64,000 nucleotides of DNA. It comes from Actinoplanes sp. SE50/110 (GTDB taxonomy: Bacteria > Actinomycetota > Actinomycetes > Mycobacteriales > Micromonosporaceae). This document shows, one piece after another, positions 7,898-15,776 of the stretch. The position numbers and the translations under genes were made by a program. The DNA lies in assembly GCF_900119315.1 (NCBI RefSeq), contig NZ_LT827010.1:8116001-8180000 (forward strand). The letters are read 5' to 3'. Each line of letters begins with the position of its first letter. Position 1 is the first letter of the stretch. The notes beneath the pieces are model-generated. The model worked only from the letters and a program-made list of their open reading frames with translations. It made no database searches and was not told the DNA's origin.

Positions 7898-7957
7898 TCA
7901 GCGCGACTCGACGCCGGGACGTGCCGGCGTAGTCGTGATCACGCTGCTGCTGTGCAT
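7898..7957 (-). CDS. Threonine leader peptide of the short ThrRS
   Basis: A 19-codon ORF reads MHSSSVITTTPARPGVESR and ends in TGA. It begins 10 nt after the GNAT stop, with GGGGG just before the ATG, and ends 75 nt before the thrS-like start. Three consecutive Thr codons (ACG ACT ACG) sit immediately upstream of strong hairpins, as in amino-acid attenuators of aminoacyl-tRNA synthetase genes. A GTG at codon 6 could also start the peptide and keeps the Thr run. Confidence 0.65.
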   Translation of the reverse strand: MHSSSVITTTPARPGVESR

Positions 7958-7967
7958 GCCCCCGAGA

Positions 7968-8504
7968 CTAGGACTCGGCCTTGCGCTGCTCCAACCAGTT
8001 TTCCGCGACGGTCTGGAACAGGTAGTGGTCCTGCCAGTCGCCGGCGATGTTCAGGTAGCGCGGGGCCATCCCGAACCGCTCGAAGCCGTTCTTCGCCAGC
8101 ACCCGCTGCGACCGCACGTTGTGCAGCAGGGTGGCCGCCTCCACCCGGTGCAGGCCGTACTCGGTGAACGCGAGCCGCAGCACCTCGCCCACCGCGAACG
8201 AGGCGACCCCGCGCCCGCCGTGCGCCGGCGCCACCCAGTAGCCCAGGGTGCAGGACTGGAACGGGCCGCGCACCACGGTCTGCAGGTTCACCCGGCCGGC
8301 GATCGCGCCGTCGACCAGGATCACGTGCGGCAGGCCGGTCCCGGCGTTCAGCAGATCGTCGAGGATCTTCCACTGGCCGGCGACGGTGAAGAAACTCTCG
8401 TCACGGATCGGCTCCCAGGGCGCCAGGTGCTCCCGGCTCGCCTTGATCACCTCGGTCAGCTCGGGCACGTCGGTCAGCGTCACCGGACGGATCGTGACGT
8501 TCAC
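7968..8504 (-). CDS. GNAT acetyltransferase, RimJ/RimL type
   Basis: The 178-residue cytoplasmic enzyme is a Gcn5-related N-acetyltransferase of the RimJ/RimL group, which acetylate N-terminal amines of ribosomal proteins or small substrates. The acetyl-CoA binding motif A is VAPAHGGRGVASFAVGE, following the beta strand CTLGYWV, and the C-terminal NVRSQRVLAKNGF is the usual motif B. The GTG start overlaps the stop of the upstream endonuclease-family gene (GTGA), so the two are probably translationally coupled. Downstream, after 10 nt, comes the threonine leader. Substrate unknown. Confidence 0.85.
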   Translation of the reverse strand: MNVTIRPVTLTDVPELTEVIKASREHLAPWEPIRDESFFTVAGQWKILDDLLNAGTGLPHVILVDGAIAGRVNLQTVVRGPFQSCTLGYWVAPAHGGRGVASFAVGEVLRLAFTEYGLHRVEAATLLHNVRSQRVLAKNGFERFGMAPRYLNIAGDWQDHYLFQTVAENWLEQRKAES

Positions 8505-9490
8505 GACGCCGCCGGCAGGGTCAGCGTGGCGATCACCGAACGATGATCCGACCTGTCCACCCCGTGCACGGACACCTCACGGACTCCGATCCGCTCGTCG
8601 ACCAGAACGTGATCGATGATCACCGGGGGGATCATATCGCCGTCGTACGGTCCCCAGGTGCCGATCAGTCCGTCGCCGACGGTGTCCGCGGCATCCCGGT
8701 ACCCGTGCGAGATCAGGTCCCGCAGCGCGCTGTGGTCCAGCGTCGAGTTGAAATCGCCGAGCAGGATCCGGTTCGGATTGTCGCCGTCGGACCGCGGCTC
8801 CTCGCGCAGGTCGACCCGCCAGGCGTGGAAGGTGAGCGGCGCCGACGGCGCCAGCGGGTGCACCGACTCGACGAAGACCGGGGCGGCGCCCGGCGCCTGC
8901 AACGTCCCGAACGTCTGCAGGAACCCGCCGTGGTTGCGCTTCTGCCCCGGATCGGCCAGCGGGAACCGCGCGTACAACCCGGAACCGCTGGCACCCGGCT
9001 CGGCGGCCAGCGAATGGTAGGGCAGCAGCCGGTCCAGCCCGGCCTCGGTCAGCCGGGCCTGCGCCGCCGGGCTGAACTCCTGCACCGCGAGCACCGCCAC
9101 GTCGTTGTCCCGGACCAGCTGGGTGATCTCGGTCGTGTCGGCACCGCCGAGCAGCAGGTTCGCGGTCATCACCCGCAGCGTGACGCCGTGCGAGGGGCCC
9201 CGGTCCAGGTCGGGCAGGGCGCGCGGCAGGACACACGCGGCCAGCGCGACCGCGATCAGAACGCCGGCCGCGCCGGCCGCCCACCGGCGGAAGAACAGCG
9301 CCAGCAGGGCCGGCAACCACGATCCGACTGCCACGTACGGGGTGAACGGCAGCACCTGGATGAGCCGACCGGCCTCCCAGCCGCTGAGCCGGATCACCGT
9401 CCAGACCAGACCGGGCGTGAGCAGCAGCCAGAACAGGATCGTCGCTCCGCGCCGTCCGGTCGTGACCGGTGGCGCCTCGGTGATCGTCAT
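8501..9490 (-). CDS. Membrane-anchored endonuclease/exonuclease/phosphatase-family protein
   Basis: The 329-residue protein starts with three closely spaced hydrophobic segments (residues about 15-95: ATILFWLLLTPGLVWTVI, LPALLALFF, AGVLIAVALAACVL) and then carries an EEP domain: TANLLLGGAD, VQEFSPAAQ with the metal-binding Glu, GDFNSTLDH, IDHVLVDERI and the terminal SDHRSV. This architecture is common in actinobacteria; the domain is likely outside the membrane and acts on phosphodiesters or phosphomonoesters of unknown identity. The ATG at 9490 lacks a strong ribosome site. It overlaps the GNAT gene by 4 bp, which suggests one operon. Confidence 0.85.
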   Translation of the reverse strand: MTITEAPPVTTGRRGATILFWLLLTPGLVWTVIRLSGWEAGRLIQVLPFTPYVAVGSWLPALLALFFRRWAAGAAGVLIAVALAACVLPRALPDLDRGPSHGVTLRVMTANLLLGGADTTEITQLVRDNDVAVLAVQEFSPAAQARLTEAGLDRLLPYHSLAAEPGASGSGLYARFPLADPGQKRNHGGFLQTFGTLQAPGAAPVFVESVHPLAPSAPLTFHAWRVDLREEPRSDGDNPNRILLGDFNSTLDHSALRDLISHGYRDAADTVGDGLIGTWGPYDGDMIPPVIIDHVLVDERIGVREVSVHGVDRSDHRSVIATLTLPAAS

Positions 9491-9557
9491 GGGGCCGACG
9501 CTATCGACCCGTGACCAGCTCCGGGACGTCACCGGCGGGTGACGCCCCGGAGTGGGC

Positions 9558-10898
9558 TCAGAGTGCCGCTTCGGTCAGGTCGCCGAACTCCGCCAGTTCC
9601 GCCCGGATCTTCTCGCCGTCGCCCTCGACCACCAGGGTCAGCCCGTCCACCGCCAGGTGCCGGGCCGCGGCCGCGGACACCTGCTCGACGGTGGCCTCCA
9701 GATACTCCCGGCGCAGCGTCTCGAAATAGTCGTCCGGCAGCCCGTGCACCACCAGGGTGGCCAGCGCCCCGGCGATCGCCCCCGGCGTCTGCATCTCCAC
9801 CGACAGCTGACCGGCCCGCCACGACCGGGCGACCGCCAGCTCCGCCTCGGTCACCCCGTCCACCTGGGTGCGCCGGATCTCGCCGAGCGTGTCCGCGATC
9901 GCCGGCCCGGTCACCGCGGTCTGCACCCCGGCGGCCACCTCGAAACGGCCCGCCCGGCGGGTCATCGCATAGGAGCCGCGGATCCCGTACGTGTAACCCT
10001 TCACCTCACGGATCAGGTGATTGAGCCGGGACGTGAACGCCCCACCCAGCACCGTGGCCATCAGCGTCATCGGCACGTAGTCCGGGGTGGCCCGCTCCGG
10101 CGCCCGGTGACCGACCCGCAGCGTCGACTGCACCGAGCCCGGCCGGTCCACCAGGATCACGTGCGGCTTCGCCGGAACCACCAGGCCCAGCGGCGCCTCC
10201 ACGGCCAGGGCCTGCCCGGACGTGCCGGCGAACGCGGCCTCGGCCAGCTCGGTCAGGTCCAGCCCGTCCAGGTCACCGGCGACCAGCAGCACCCCCGGCC
10301 GCAGCATCCACTCGCGGTGGAAGGCGAGCACGTCGTCGACGGTCACCGCGGCCACCGAGGCCGGATCACCGTGCAACGGCCGGCTGTACCGCCCCTCGCC
10401 GGCGAACAGGTCGCCGCGCAACGCGGCGTCCGCCCGCGGGCCCGGCTGCGCCCAGTCCATCCGCAGCGCGGTCACCTCGTCGTCGCGGACCCGGGCCACA
10501 TCCGCCGGATCCAGCTTCGGCGTGCGGGCGGCCTCGGCGGCCAGCCGGACCGCGCCGGTCAGCTGCGGGGCCGGCGCCGACACGCCGACCCGGAAGGTGT
10601 CCCAGTCGACCGACGGGGACAGCTCGGCGCCCAACCCCTCCAGAGCCAGCGCGTACGCCGCGGAATCGCGCTTGCTCGTGCCCTCCTCCAGCGACTTGGC
10701 GAGCACCGTCGCGGTGCCCTCCCGGCCCGCCGGCTCGCGGGCGGCGCTGGCGTCCAGCAGCAGGATCGCGGTGGCCAGCATCTGACCCGGCAGGTGCGCG
10801 GCGATCACCGTGCCGCCGTGCGCGGTCACCCGGCGGACCGACGGGAACGCGTACGGGCGGGCCGTGCCCGGCTCGGGGCGTGTCGTGACGAGACTCAT
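9558..10898 (-). CDS. M16 peptidase-family subunit without the zinc motif
   Basis: The 446-residue protein has the two-lobed M16 fold but lacks HxxEH; the matching place near residue 60 reads GTATVLAKSLEEG. It therefore looks like the non-catalytic partner of the gene just upstream, as in mitochondrial processing peptidase-like M16B pairs. Further family marks are the glycine-rich VLGGAFTSRLNHLIREVKGYTYGI near residue 290. The start overlaps the stop of the partner gene (ATGA), so stoichiometric coupled synthesis is likely. It probably helps form the substrate cavity. Confidence 0.88.
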   Translation of the reverse strand: MSLVTTRPEPGTARPYAFPSVRRVTAHGGTVIAAHLPGQMLATAILLLDASAAREPAGREGTATVLAKSLEEGTSKRDSAAYALALEGLGAELSPSVDWDTFRVGVSAPAPQLTGAVRLAAEAARTPKLDPADVARVRDDEVTALRMDWAQPGPRADAALRGDLFAGEGRYSRPLHGDPASVAAVTVDDVLAFHREWMLRPGVLLVAGDLDGLDLTELAEAAFAGTSGQALAVEAPLGLVVPAKPHVILVDRPGSVQSTLRVGHRAPERATPDYVPMTLMATVLGGAFTSRLNHLIREVKGYTYGIRGSYAMTRRAGRFEVAAGVQTAVTGPAIADTLGEIRRTQVDGVTEAELAVARSWRAGQLSVEMQTPGAIAGALATLVVHGLPDDYFETLRREYLEATVEQVSAAAARHLAVDGLTLVVEGDGEKIRAELAEFGDLTEAAL

Positions 10899-12226
10899 GC
10901 TGCCTCCTCCGCCTTCTCCGGCAGGTAGGTGAGGGTGACCCGGGACTCCTTCTGCAGCGTGCGGGCGGCCGCCTCGGTGACATCGTCGGCGGTCACCGCC
11001 AGCCACGCCGGCAGGCGGTACCCGGCGGTCGCCGGATCACCGAACTGCGTCGCATACCGCCCCAGCGTGTCGGCCCGGCCGCCGACCGTGGACACCTGCC
11101 GCCACCAGCCGGTGGTCAGCAGCGCCTTGGCCCGGTTCAGCTCCTCCTCGGTGACCGGCTCGTCGACCAGGCTGCGCAGCACCTCGTCCAGGCCCGCCTC
11201 CAACTCGTCGACGCTCACCCCGTCCTTCGCGGTCGCGGTCACGATCAGCGGAGCCGGCGCGTGCGCCAGATCGACCCCGTACGACCCGATGTAATCCGGC
11301 TGCGCGATCCGCTTGCCGTCGGCCAGCCGCTGGTAGAGCCGGCTGCCCCGGCCACTGCCCAGCACCGTGGCCAGCACGGTGATCGCGTCATAGCCGGCGG
11401 TGCCGAACGGATACGTCCGGTGCGACAGGTAGATCCGCGGCGCCGGAACAGCCGCGGTCACCGTCTCCCGCACCGGCTCGGTCGCCGGCCCGGCCAGATG
11501 CCCGTTCGGCGCCGGCGGAATCCCCGGCACCGGCTCGATCCCGCCGAAATACTTCTCGGCCAGCGCGAACACCTCGGCCGGCGGGGCATCCCCGGCGACC
11601 GTCAGCACCGCATTGTTCGGCGCGTAATACTGCGCGTGGAACGCCTGGAAGGTTTCCAGGGCGGCCGCGTTCAGATCCTCCATCGAGCCGATCGTGGCAT
11701 GGTGATACGGGTGCCCCGGCGGGTAGAGCAGCGGCAGCAGACGCAGCCAGGCGTCCCCGTACGGCACGTTGTCATACCGCTGGCGGCGCTCGTTCTTCAC
11801 CACCTCGCGCTGGTTGTCCAGCGTCTCCTGGGTGAGTGCCGGAACCAGGCCGCCCATCCGGTCGGCCTCCAGCCAGAGCGCCAGCTCCAGATGCTCCGAC
11901 GGCATGCTCTCGAAGTAGTTCGTCCGGTCCGGGTTCGTCGTCGCGTTCAGCGAACCGCCGTTGCCCTGCACGAGCCGCATGTGCTCGGTCTTCTTCACAT
12001 GCTGCGAGCCCTCGAACATCAGATGCTCGAAGAGGTGCGCGAAACCGGTCTGACCGGGCGGTTCGTGCCGCGAGCCGACGTCATACCAGAGATTGACGCA
12101 GACGACCGGGGCGGTCCGGTCCTCGCTGACGACGACCCGGAGGCCGTTCGCCAGCCGCGTGGTTTCGATAGGCCACGGATACCCGGTCGTGGCGACCGGT
12201 GCGGATGGTGACGTCACCCGACCCAT
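10895..12226 (-). CDS. M16 zinc metallopeptidase, catalytic subunit
   Basis: The 443-residue product carries the inverted zinc motif HLFEHLMFEG near residue 67-76 and a downstream zinc-ligand glutamate region (NQREVVKNERRQRYDN). VLGSGRGSRLYQRLADGKR is the conserved glycine-rich loop. No signal peptide is visible, so it is likely cytoplasmic, degrading peptides together with the zinc-less partner encoded immediately downstream. I took the ATG at 12226; ATG 12229 and GTG 12220 are equally possible and change only a few residues. The substrate is not evident. Confidence 0.9.
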   Translation of the reverse strand: MGRVTSPSAPVATTGYPWPIETTRLANGLRVVVSEDRTAPVVCVNLWYDVGSRHEPPGQTGFAHLFEHLMFEGSQHVKKTEHMRLVQGNGGSLNATTNPDRTNYFESMPSEHLELALWLEADRMGGLVPALTQETLDNQREVVKNERRQRYDNVPYGDAWLRLLPLLYPPGHPYHHATIGSMEDLNAAALETFQAFHAQYYAPNNAVLTVAGDAPPAEVFALAEKYFGGIEPVPGIPPAPNGHLAGPATEPVRETVTAAVPAPRIYLSHRTYPFGTAGYDAITVLATVLGSGRGSRLYQRLADGKRIAQPDYIGSYGVDLAHAPAPLIVTATAKDGVSVDELEAGLDEVLRSLVDEPVTEEELNRAKALLTTGWWRQVSTVGGRADTLGRYATQFGDPATAGYRLPAWLAVTADDVTEAAARTLQKESRVTLTYLPEKAEEAA

Positions 12227-12417
12227 CATGCCGTGTATCGCTCGGTTCCGTCCCTCCTGCGCCCCGCATCCGCCGTCCCGGCGGCCCCGCCCGGTGTCCG
12301 CCGCGTTCGTCTCGGCGACCCCGCCCGGTGTCCGTGGATAACCCCGTGGCGGGATCGAGCGGACGGGTGCCAGACTTGCCGCGTACTCGATCACCGGCAT
12401 TCTGCGAAAGGGACGTC

Positions 12418-12840
12418 ATGGCCGACGTGCTGATCCGGCCCGGCCTGGCCATCCCCGAGGCCGAGCTCTCGTGGCGTTTCTCCCGCTCCAGCGGGCCCGG
12501 CGGGCAGGGCGTCAACACCACCGACTCCCGGGTGGAGCTGTCCTGGAACCTGCTCGCCTCCGGGCTGCTCTCGCCCGCCTTGAAGGAGCGGGCCGTCGAA
12601 CGCCTGGGCAGCCGCCTGGTCGACGGGGTGCTGACGATCACCGCCTCCGAGCACCGCTCCCAACTCCGCAACCGGGAGGCCGCCGAGGCCCGCCTGGCCA
12701 TGCGGGTGGGCGAGGCGATCGCGGCCCCGCCCCGCCAGCGGCGCGCCACCAAACCGACGCGCGGCTCGGTCGAACGCCGCATCGGCGAGAAGAAACGCCG
12801 AGCCCAGATCAAACGCAACCGCCGCGGCGACGAGGACTGA
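12418..12840 (+). CDS. arfB: Alternative ribosome-rescue factor, peptidyl-tRNA hydrolase ArfB (YaeJ/ICT1)
   Basis: The 140-residue protein is a release-factor-like domain without codon recognition. SGPGGQGVNTTDSRVEL near residue 25 carries the catalytic GGQ, and the C-terminal tail (RRIGEKKRRAQIKRNRR) is the basic segment that enters the empty mRNA channel of stalled ribosomes. It hydrolyses peptidyl-tRNA on non-stop complexes. The ATG has GAAAGGGA upstream. It stands alone and is divergent from the M16 pair. Confidence 0.93.
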   Translation: MADVLIRPGLAIPEAELSWRFSRSSGPGGQGVNTTDSRVELSWNLLASGLLSPALKERAVERLGSRLVDGVLTITASEHRSQLRNREAAEARLAMRVGEAIAAPPRQRRATKPTRGSVERRIGEKKRRAQIKRNRRGDED

Positions 12841-13035
12841 AGTTCCCAACGCGACCCGCTGAGAACCGCGCCGCCACGCGGTGGTCAGGCAACGAGGTGG
12901 CTGACGGCGGCACGCCGATATGCGCAGGCCGCAGCCAGTTGCGTCTGGCGGCGGCTGCAAAGGCGCCGGCGGCGGCCACAGCCTCGCTTTGGCGCTCGGC
13001 AAGCCCGAGCCATCCGGCGGGTGAGCCCGGAACGT

Positions 13036-13416
13036 CTACGGTTCGGGTTCGTCTAGGGAGTCCAGCGAGTCCAGGTCGTCCAGCTGCTCGACAGTGCTGG
13101 CCTGCCTGATCAGCCGGCCGAGCAGGGCCTCGTCGGTGCAGGCCATCAACCTCTCGCGGAACGACTCCGGCGTCTCAATCCCGCGCACATCGAGGACGGT
13201 CAGAATGGACTCGGCCTTGCCCTGTGCCCGGGTCTTTGCCCGGGCTTGTGCCCGGCCATTGATCCAGCCCTCAGCGAAGTGGCAGCGGGCGAAGTCGCTG
13301 CGGTAGTGGTGACTCGCGGCGATCATGGCAAGCTCAGCCTCGCTCTGCGCGCCATGGCTCGGACGTCCGGTGGACGGCGGGATCTGCGGATGCACGTCAG
13401 GAGCCGGATCAGTCAA
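13036..13416 (-). pseudogene. C-terminal fragment duplicated from the neighbouring PD-(D/E)XK-like gene
   Basis: The frame matches only the last 75-80 residues of the adjacent upstream gene: YRSDFARCHFAEG against YQSDFARRYFAAG, and RGIETPESFRERLMACTDE against RGIETPESFRAKLMACTDE. The nuclease-like N-terminal two thirds are missing, replaced by about 40 unrelated residues. The only start overlapping the upstream stop is a TTG. It ends in a short DSLDSLDEPEP tail. It looks like a leftover of tandem duplication, possibly still translated by coupling. Confidence 0.7.
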
Positions 13417-13557
13417 CGGGGTCCAGGTCTCCCAGCTGCTCGGCAGTGGCCGCCTGCTGGATCAGCCGGGCAAGCAGGGCCTCGTCGGTGCAGGCCATCA
13501 ACTTGGCGCGGAACGACTCCGGCGTCTCGATGCCGCGTGCATGGAGGACAGCCAGGA
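13071..13557. repeat. Pair of diverged direct repeats, about 135 bp each
   Basis: The copies lie at about 13071-13205 and 13423-13557, offset 352 bp, and are roughly 85% identical by eye, with the long shared stretch from agcagggcctcgtcggtg onward. They encode the duplicated C-terminal domain of the two neighbouring frames. Confidence 0.75.
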
Positions 13558-14293
13558 CGGATTTGGCTTCACCCCGGGCTTCACCCCGGGCCTCACCCGC
13601 GGCGAAGTAGCGGCGGGCGAAGTCGCTCTGGTAAGGGTTATCCGTAGTGATCATGTAATCCTCCAGGAGCTTCCGAGCCGCCTGCGGCATGACCGCGAGC
13701 ATGAGGTCAGTGTATAGAGCGGCGCGGCTCGGTTCGATGGTGTCGAGTCCGGTGAATGTGGCGTTGAGCAGCGCGGTCCGCTCGGAGTCGGTGATGTGGG
13801 CGAGGTGGGCGAGGGTGGACATGACTGCCAGCTCGGGACTGGAACGAGCCTCGTCGGGATCGGTGACGACGGGTATCTGTTCGGGGCCGAGCGCGATCGG
13901 GGCCACCGTCGAGCCGGGCGGGCCGACGGCGATCGCCGTTGCCGCCCAGGTGGCGATCTTGGGGTGTGGGCAGACGACCAGCAGCGCGACCGGGCAGCCG
14001 ACCCGGGCGTAGAGGGTGCCCACGTAGGCCGGCCAGGACAAGCGCTTGCGCTGGTCGACGCGGAGCTGCACCTCGATGATGACGGCGAGCACCGCGACGC
14101 CCGCCCGGCTCAGGGTGACGACGGCGTCGGCTCGGTATTCGGTGGGCGCGACGTCGGCGAGCTCGGCGGAGGCCAGGAGCGCCTCGTCGAATTCCGGCAC
14201 GGGGATCCGCAACGTCCGGTCGAGCACATCCGCCGCGAGCGCCGGCCGGCCCCGGAACATCTCGATGAGGGTCTCGTGCGTTTGGCTGGGCAT
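13409..14293 (-). CDS. Rpn/PD-(D/E)XK nuclease-like protein of unknown function
   Basis: The 294-residue protein belongs to a family abundant in Streptomyces and relatives. It begins MPSQTHETLIEMFRGRP, has a core PTEYRADAVVTL...VLAVIIEVQL (residues 51-77) that places Asp and a Glu-x-Gln like a PD-(D/E)XK nuclease, then YARVGCPVALLVVCPHP, and ends in an alpha-helical region with short repeats (ARGEARGEAK near 235). Related Rpn proteins are linked to RecA-independent recombination and mobile elements; activity here is unproven. Its C-terminal part is duplicated next door. No transposase or terminal repeats are seen. Confidence 0.75.
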   Translation of the reverse strand: MPSQTHETLIEMFRGRPALAADVLDRTLRIPVPEFDEALLASAELADVAPTEYRADAVVTLSRAGVAVLAVIIEVQLRVDQRKRLSWPAYVGTLYARVGCPVALLVVCPHPKIATWAATAIAVGPPGSTVAPIALGPEQIPVVTDPDEARSSPELAVMSTLAHLAHITDSERTALLNATFTGLDTIEPSRAALYTDLMLAVMPQAARKLLEDYMITTDNPYQSDFARRYFAAGEARGEARGEAKSVLAVLHARGIETPESFRAKLMACTDEALLARLIQQAATAEQLGDLDPVD

Positions 14294-14434
14294 GACATTG
14301 ACGCTAGACAGCTTGACGCATAAAGGCTAGTCGCACGACAGGGGTTAACGGCTGTCACTACTGGCGTCGGCGGCAGACGAAAAGGTCGATCACAGCCGGT
14401 GGAGTCGGTGGCTGATCACGCGGAGAGAAGAAAG

Positions 14435-14472
14435 CGGTCGGCCCACGCGCCAGAAGACGCGTGGGCCGACCG
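14435..14472 (-). terminator. Strong hairpin terminator after ilvE
   Basis: Two exact 15-bp arms, CGGTCGGCCCACGCG and its complement, enclose an 8-nt loop. The hairpin lies 45 bp beyond the ilvE stop. On the minus strand it is followed by the pyrimidine tract CTTTCTTCTCTC. Confidence 0.85.
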
Positions 14473-14516
14473 TCATAAGAAGCGGTGGGTACGGATCGAT
14501 AACCCGGTGGATGACG

Positions 14517-15614
14517 TCAGAAGACGCGGTGGACCCAGCCGAAGGTGTCCTCGGCGCGGCCGCGCTGGATGTCGACCAACTCCTTGCGGAGACCCATGGT
14601 GATCTCGCCGGGGCCGCCGTCGGCGATGGTGAAGTCGCCGTCCAGGCTGCGGATGGTGCCGATCGGGGTGATCACCGCCGCCGTACCGCAGGCGAAGGCC
14701 TCGCGGACGCGGCCGGAGGCGGCGCCGTCGCGCCACTCCTGGAGGCTGATCGCCCGCTCCTCGACGCGGCGGCCGGCGCGCTCGGCCAGTCTGATCACCG
14801 AGTCGCGGGTGATGCCGGGCAGGATCGTGCCGGTCAGCGGCGGGGTGACCAGGGTGCCGTCGTCGAGGACCAGGAAGACGTTCATGCCGCCGAGCTCGTC
14901 GATGTACTTCCGTTCGACCGCGTCCAGGTAGACGACCTGGTCGCAGCCGTGCTCGATGGCCTCGGCCTGGGCGGACAGGCCGGCTGCGTAGTTGCCGCCG
15001 CACTTGGCCGCGCCGGTGCCGCCGGGAGCCGCCCGGGTGTAGTCCGGGGTGACCCAGACCGAGACCGGCTTGACGCCACCGGAGAAATACGGTCCGACCG
15101 GGGAGGCGATCACCAGGAAGAGGTACTCCTGGGCCGGGCGGACGCCGAGGAAGACCTCACTGGCGTAGGCGAACGGCCGCAGGTAGAGGCTGCCGTCCTC
15201 GCCGCCCGGGATCCACTGCCGGTCGATCGAGATGATCTCGTGCAGGGACTTGAGGAACAGGTCCTCGGGCAGGGCCGGCATGGCCATCCGCTCCGCCGAC
15301 TGGGCGAACCGGGCGGCGTTCGCCTCCGGGCGGAACATGGCGACCCCACCGTCGGGCAGCGTGTACGCCTTCAGGCCCTCGAAGATCTCCTGCGCGTAGT
15401 GCAGCACGGCACTGGCCGGATCCATCGGGATCGGCGCCCGGGCCTCGACCCGCGGCTCATACCAGCCTTTGCCGTCGGCATAACGCACGGTGACCATGTG
15501 GTCGGTGAAGATCCGTCCGAACCCCGGGTTCGCCAGCAGGGCGGCGCGCTCAGCGTCTCCTACGGGCGCGGGATTCGGACGGATCTCGAAGTCGAGGTTG
15601 TCACCACCGCTCAT
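14517..15614 (-). CDS. ilvE: Branched-chain amino acid aminotransferase
   Basis: The 365-residue PLP enzyme (fold type IV) exchanges amino groups between glutamate and the 2-keto acids of leucine, isoleucine and valine, the last step of the pathway encoded around it. The PLP lysine is in GGTGAAKCGGNYA, EIFEGLKAY near residue 75 and the FACGTAAVITP block near 320 are diagnostic. The start MSGGDNLDFEIRP aligns with known actinobacterial IlvE. An upstream in-frame ATG at 15674 lies ahead of the likely transcription start and is rejected. Separate terminators on both sides suggest a single-gene transcript. Confidence 0.95.
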   Translation of the reverse strand: MSGGDNLDFEIRPNPAPVGDAERAALLANPGFGRIFTDHMVTVRYADGKGWYEPRVEARAPIPMDPASAVLHYAQEIFEGLKAYTLPDGGVAMFRPEANAARFAQSAERMAMPALPEDLFLKSLHEIISIDRQWIPGGEDGSLYLRPFAYASEVFLGVRPAQEYLFLVIASPVGPYFSGGVKPVSVWVTPDYTRAAPGGTGAAKCGGNYAAGLSAQAEAIEHGCDQVVYLDAVERKYIDELGGMNVFLVLDDGTLVTPPLTGTILPGITRDSVIRLAERAGRRVEERAISLQEWRDGAASGRVREAFACGTAAVITPIGTIRSLDGDFTIADGGPGEITMGLRKELVDIQRGRAEDTFGWVHRVF

Positions 15615-15675
15615 GGCAAGGGGACCTGCTTTCTGCAGAAATAAGCATGCGAGGGGCACCCGGAGTGCGCCCATG

Positions 15676-15703
15676 AATGTACCCCGAACGGTCGTTAAAA
15701 CAA
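15676..15703 (-). promoter_or_regulatory. Candidate ilvE promoter
   Basis: On the minus strand TTGTTT (15698-15703) and TACATT (15676-15681) are separated by 16 bp. The implied start near 15669 leaves a leader of about 55 nt before the ilvE ATG at 15614. Confidence 0.5.
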
Positions 15704-15717
15704 CGGGCACGGGGTTT

Positions 15718-15738
15718 ACGCCCGGGTAACCCGGGCGT
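15718..15738 (-). terminator. Hairpin terminator after leuB
   Basis: Two exact 9-bp arms, ACGCCCGGG and CCCGGGCGT, enclose TAA, 39 bp past the leuB stop and just before the ilvE promoter. On the minus strand AAACCCCG follows, so there is no T-tract. Confidence 0.65.
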
Positions 15739-15776
15739 ACGGAGGGAATCCGCTCAGACCGCGGCGGCGAGCCGGC

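Noticed and set aside
15615-15674. In-frame ATG 20 codons upstream of ilvE giving a Leu-rich extension
   Set aside because: The ATG lies 1 nt from the presumed -10 box and so probably before the transcription start; known IlvE proteins begin at the downstream ATG.
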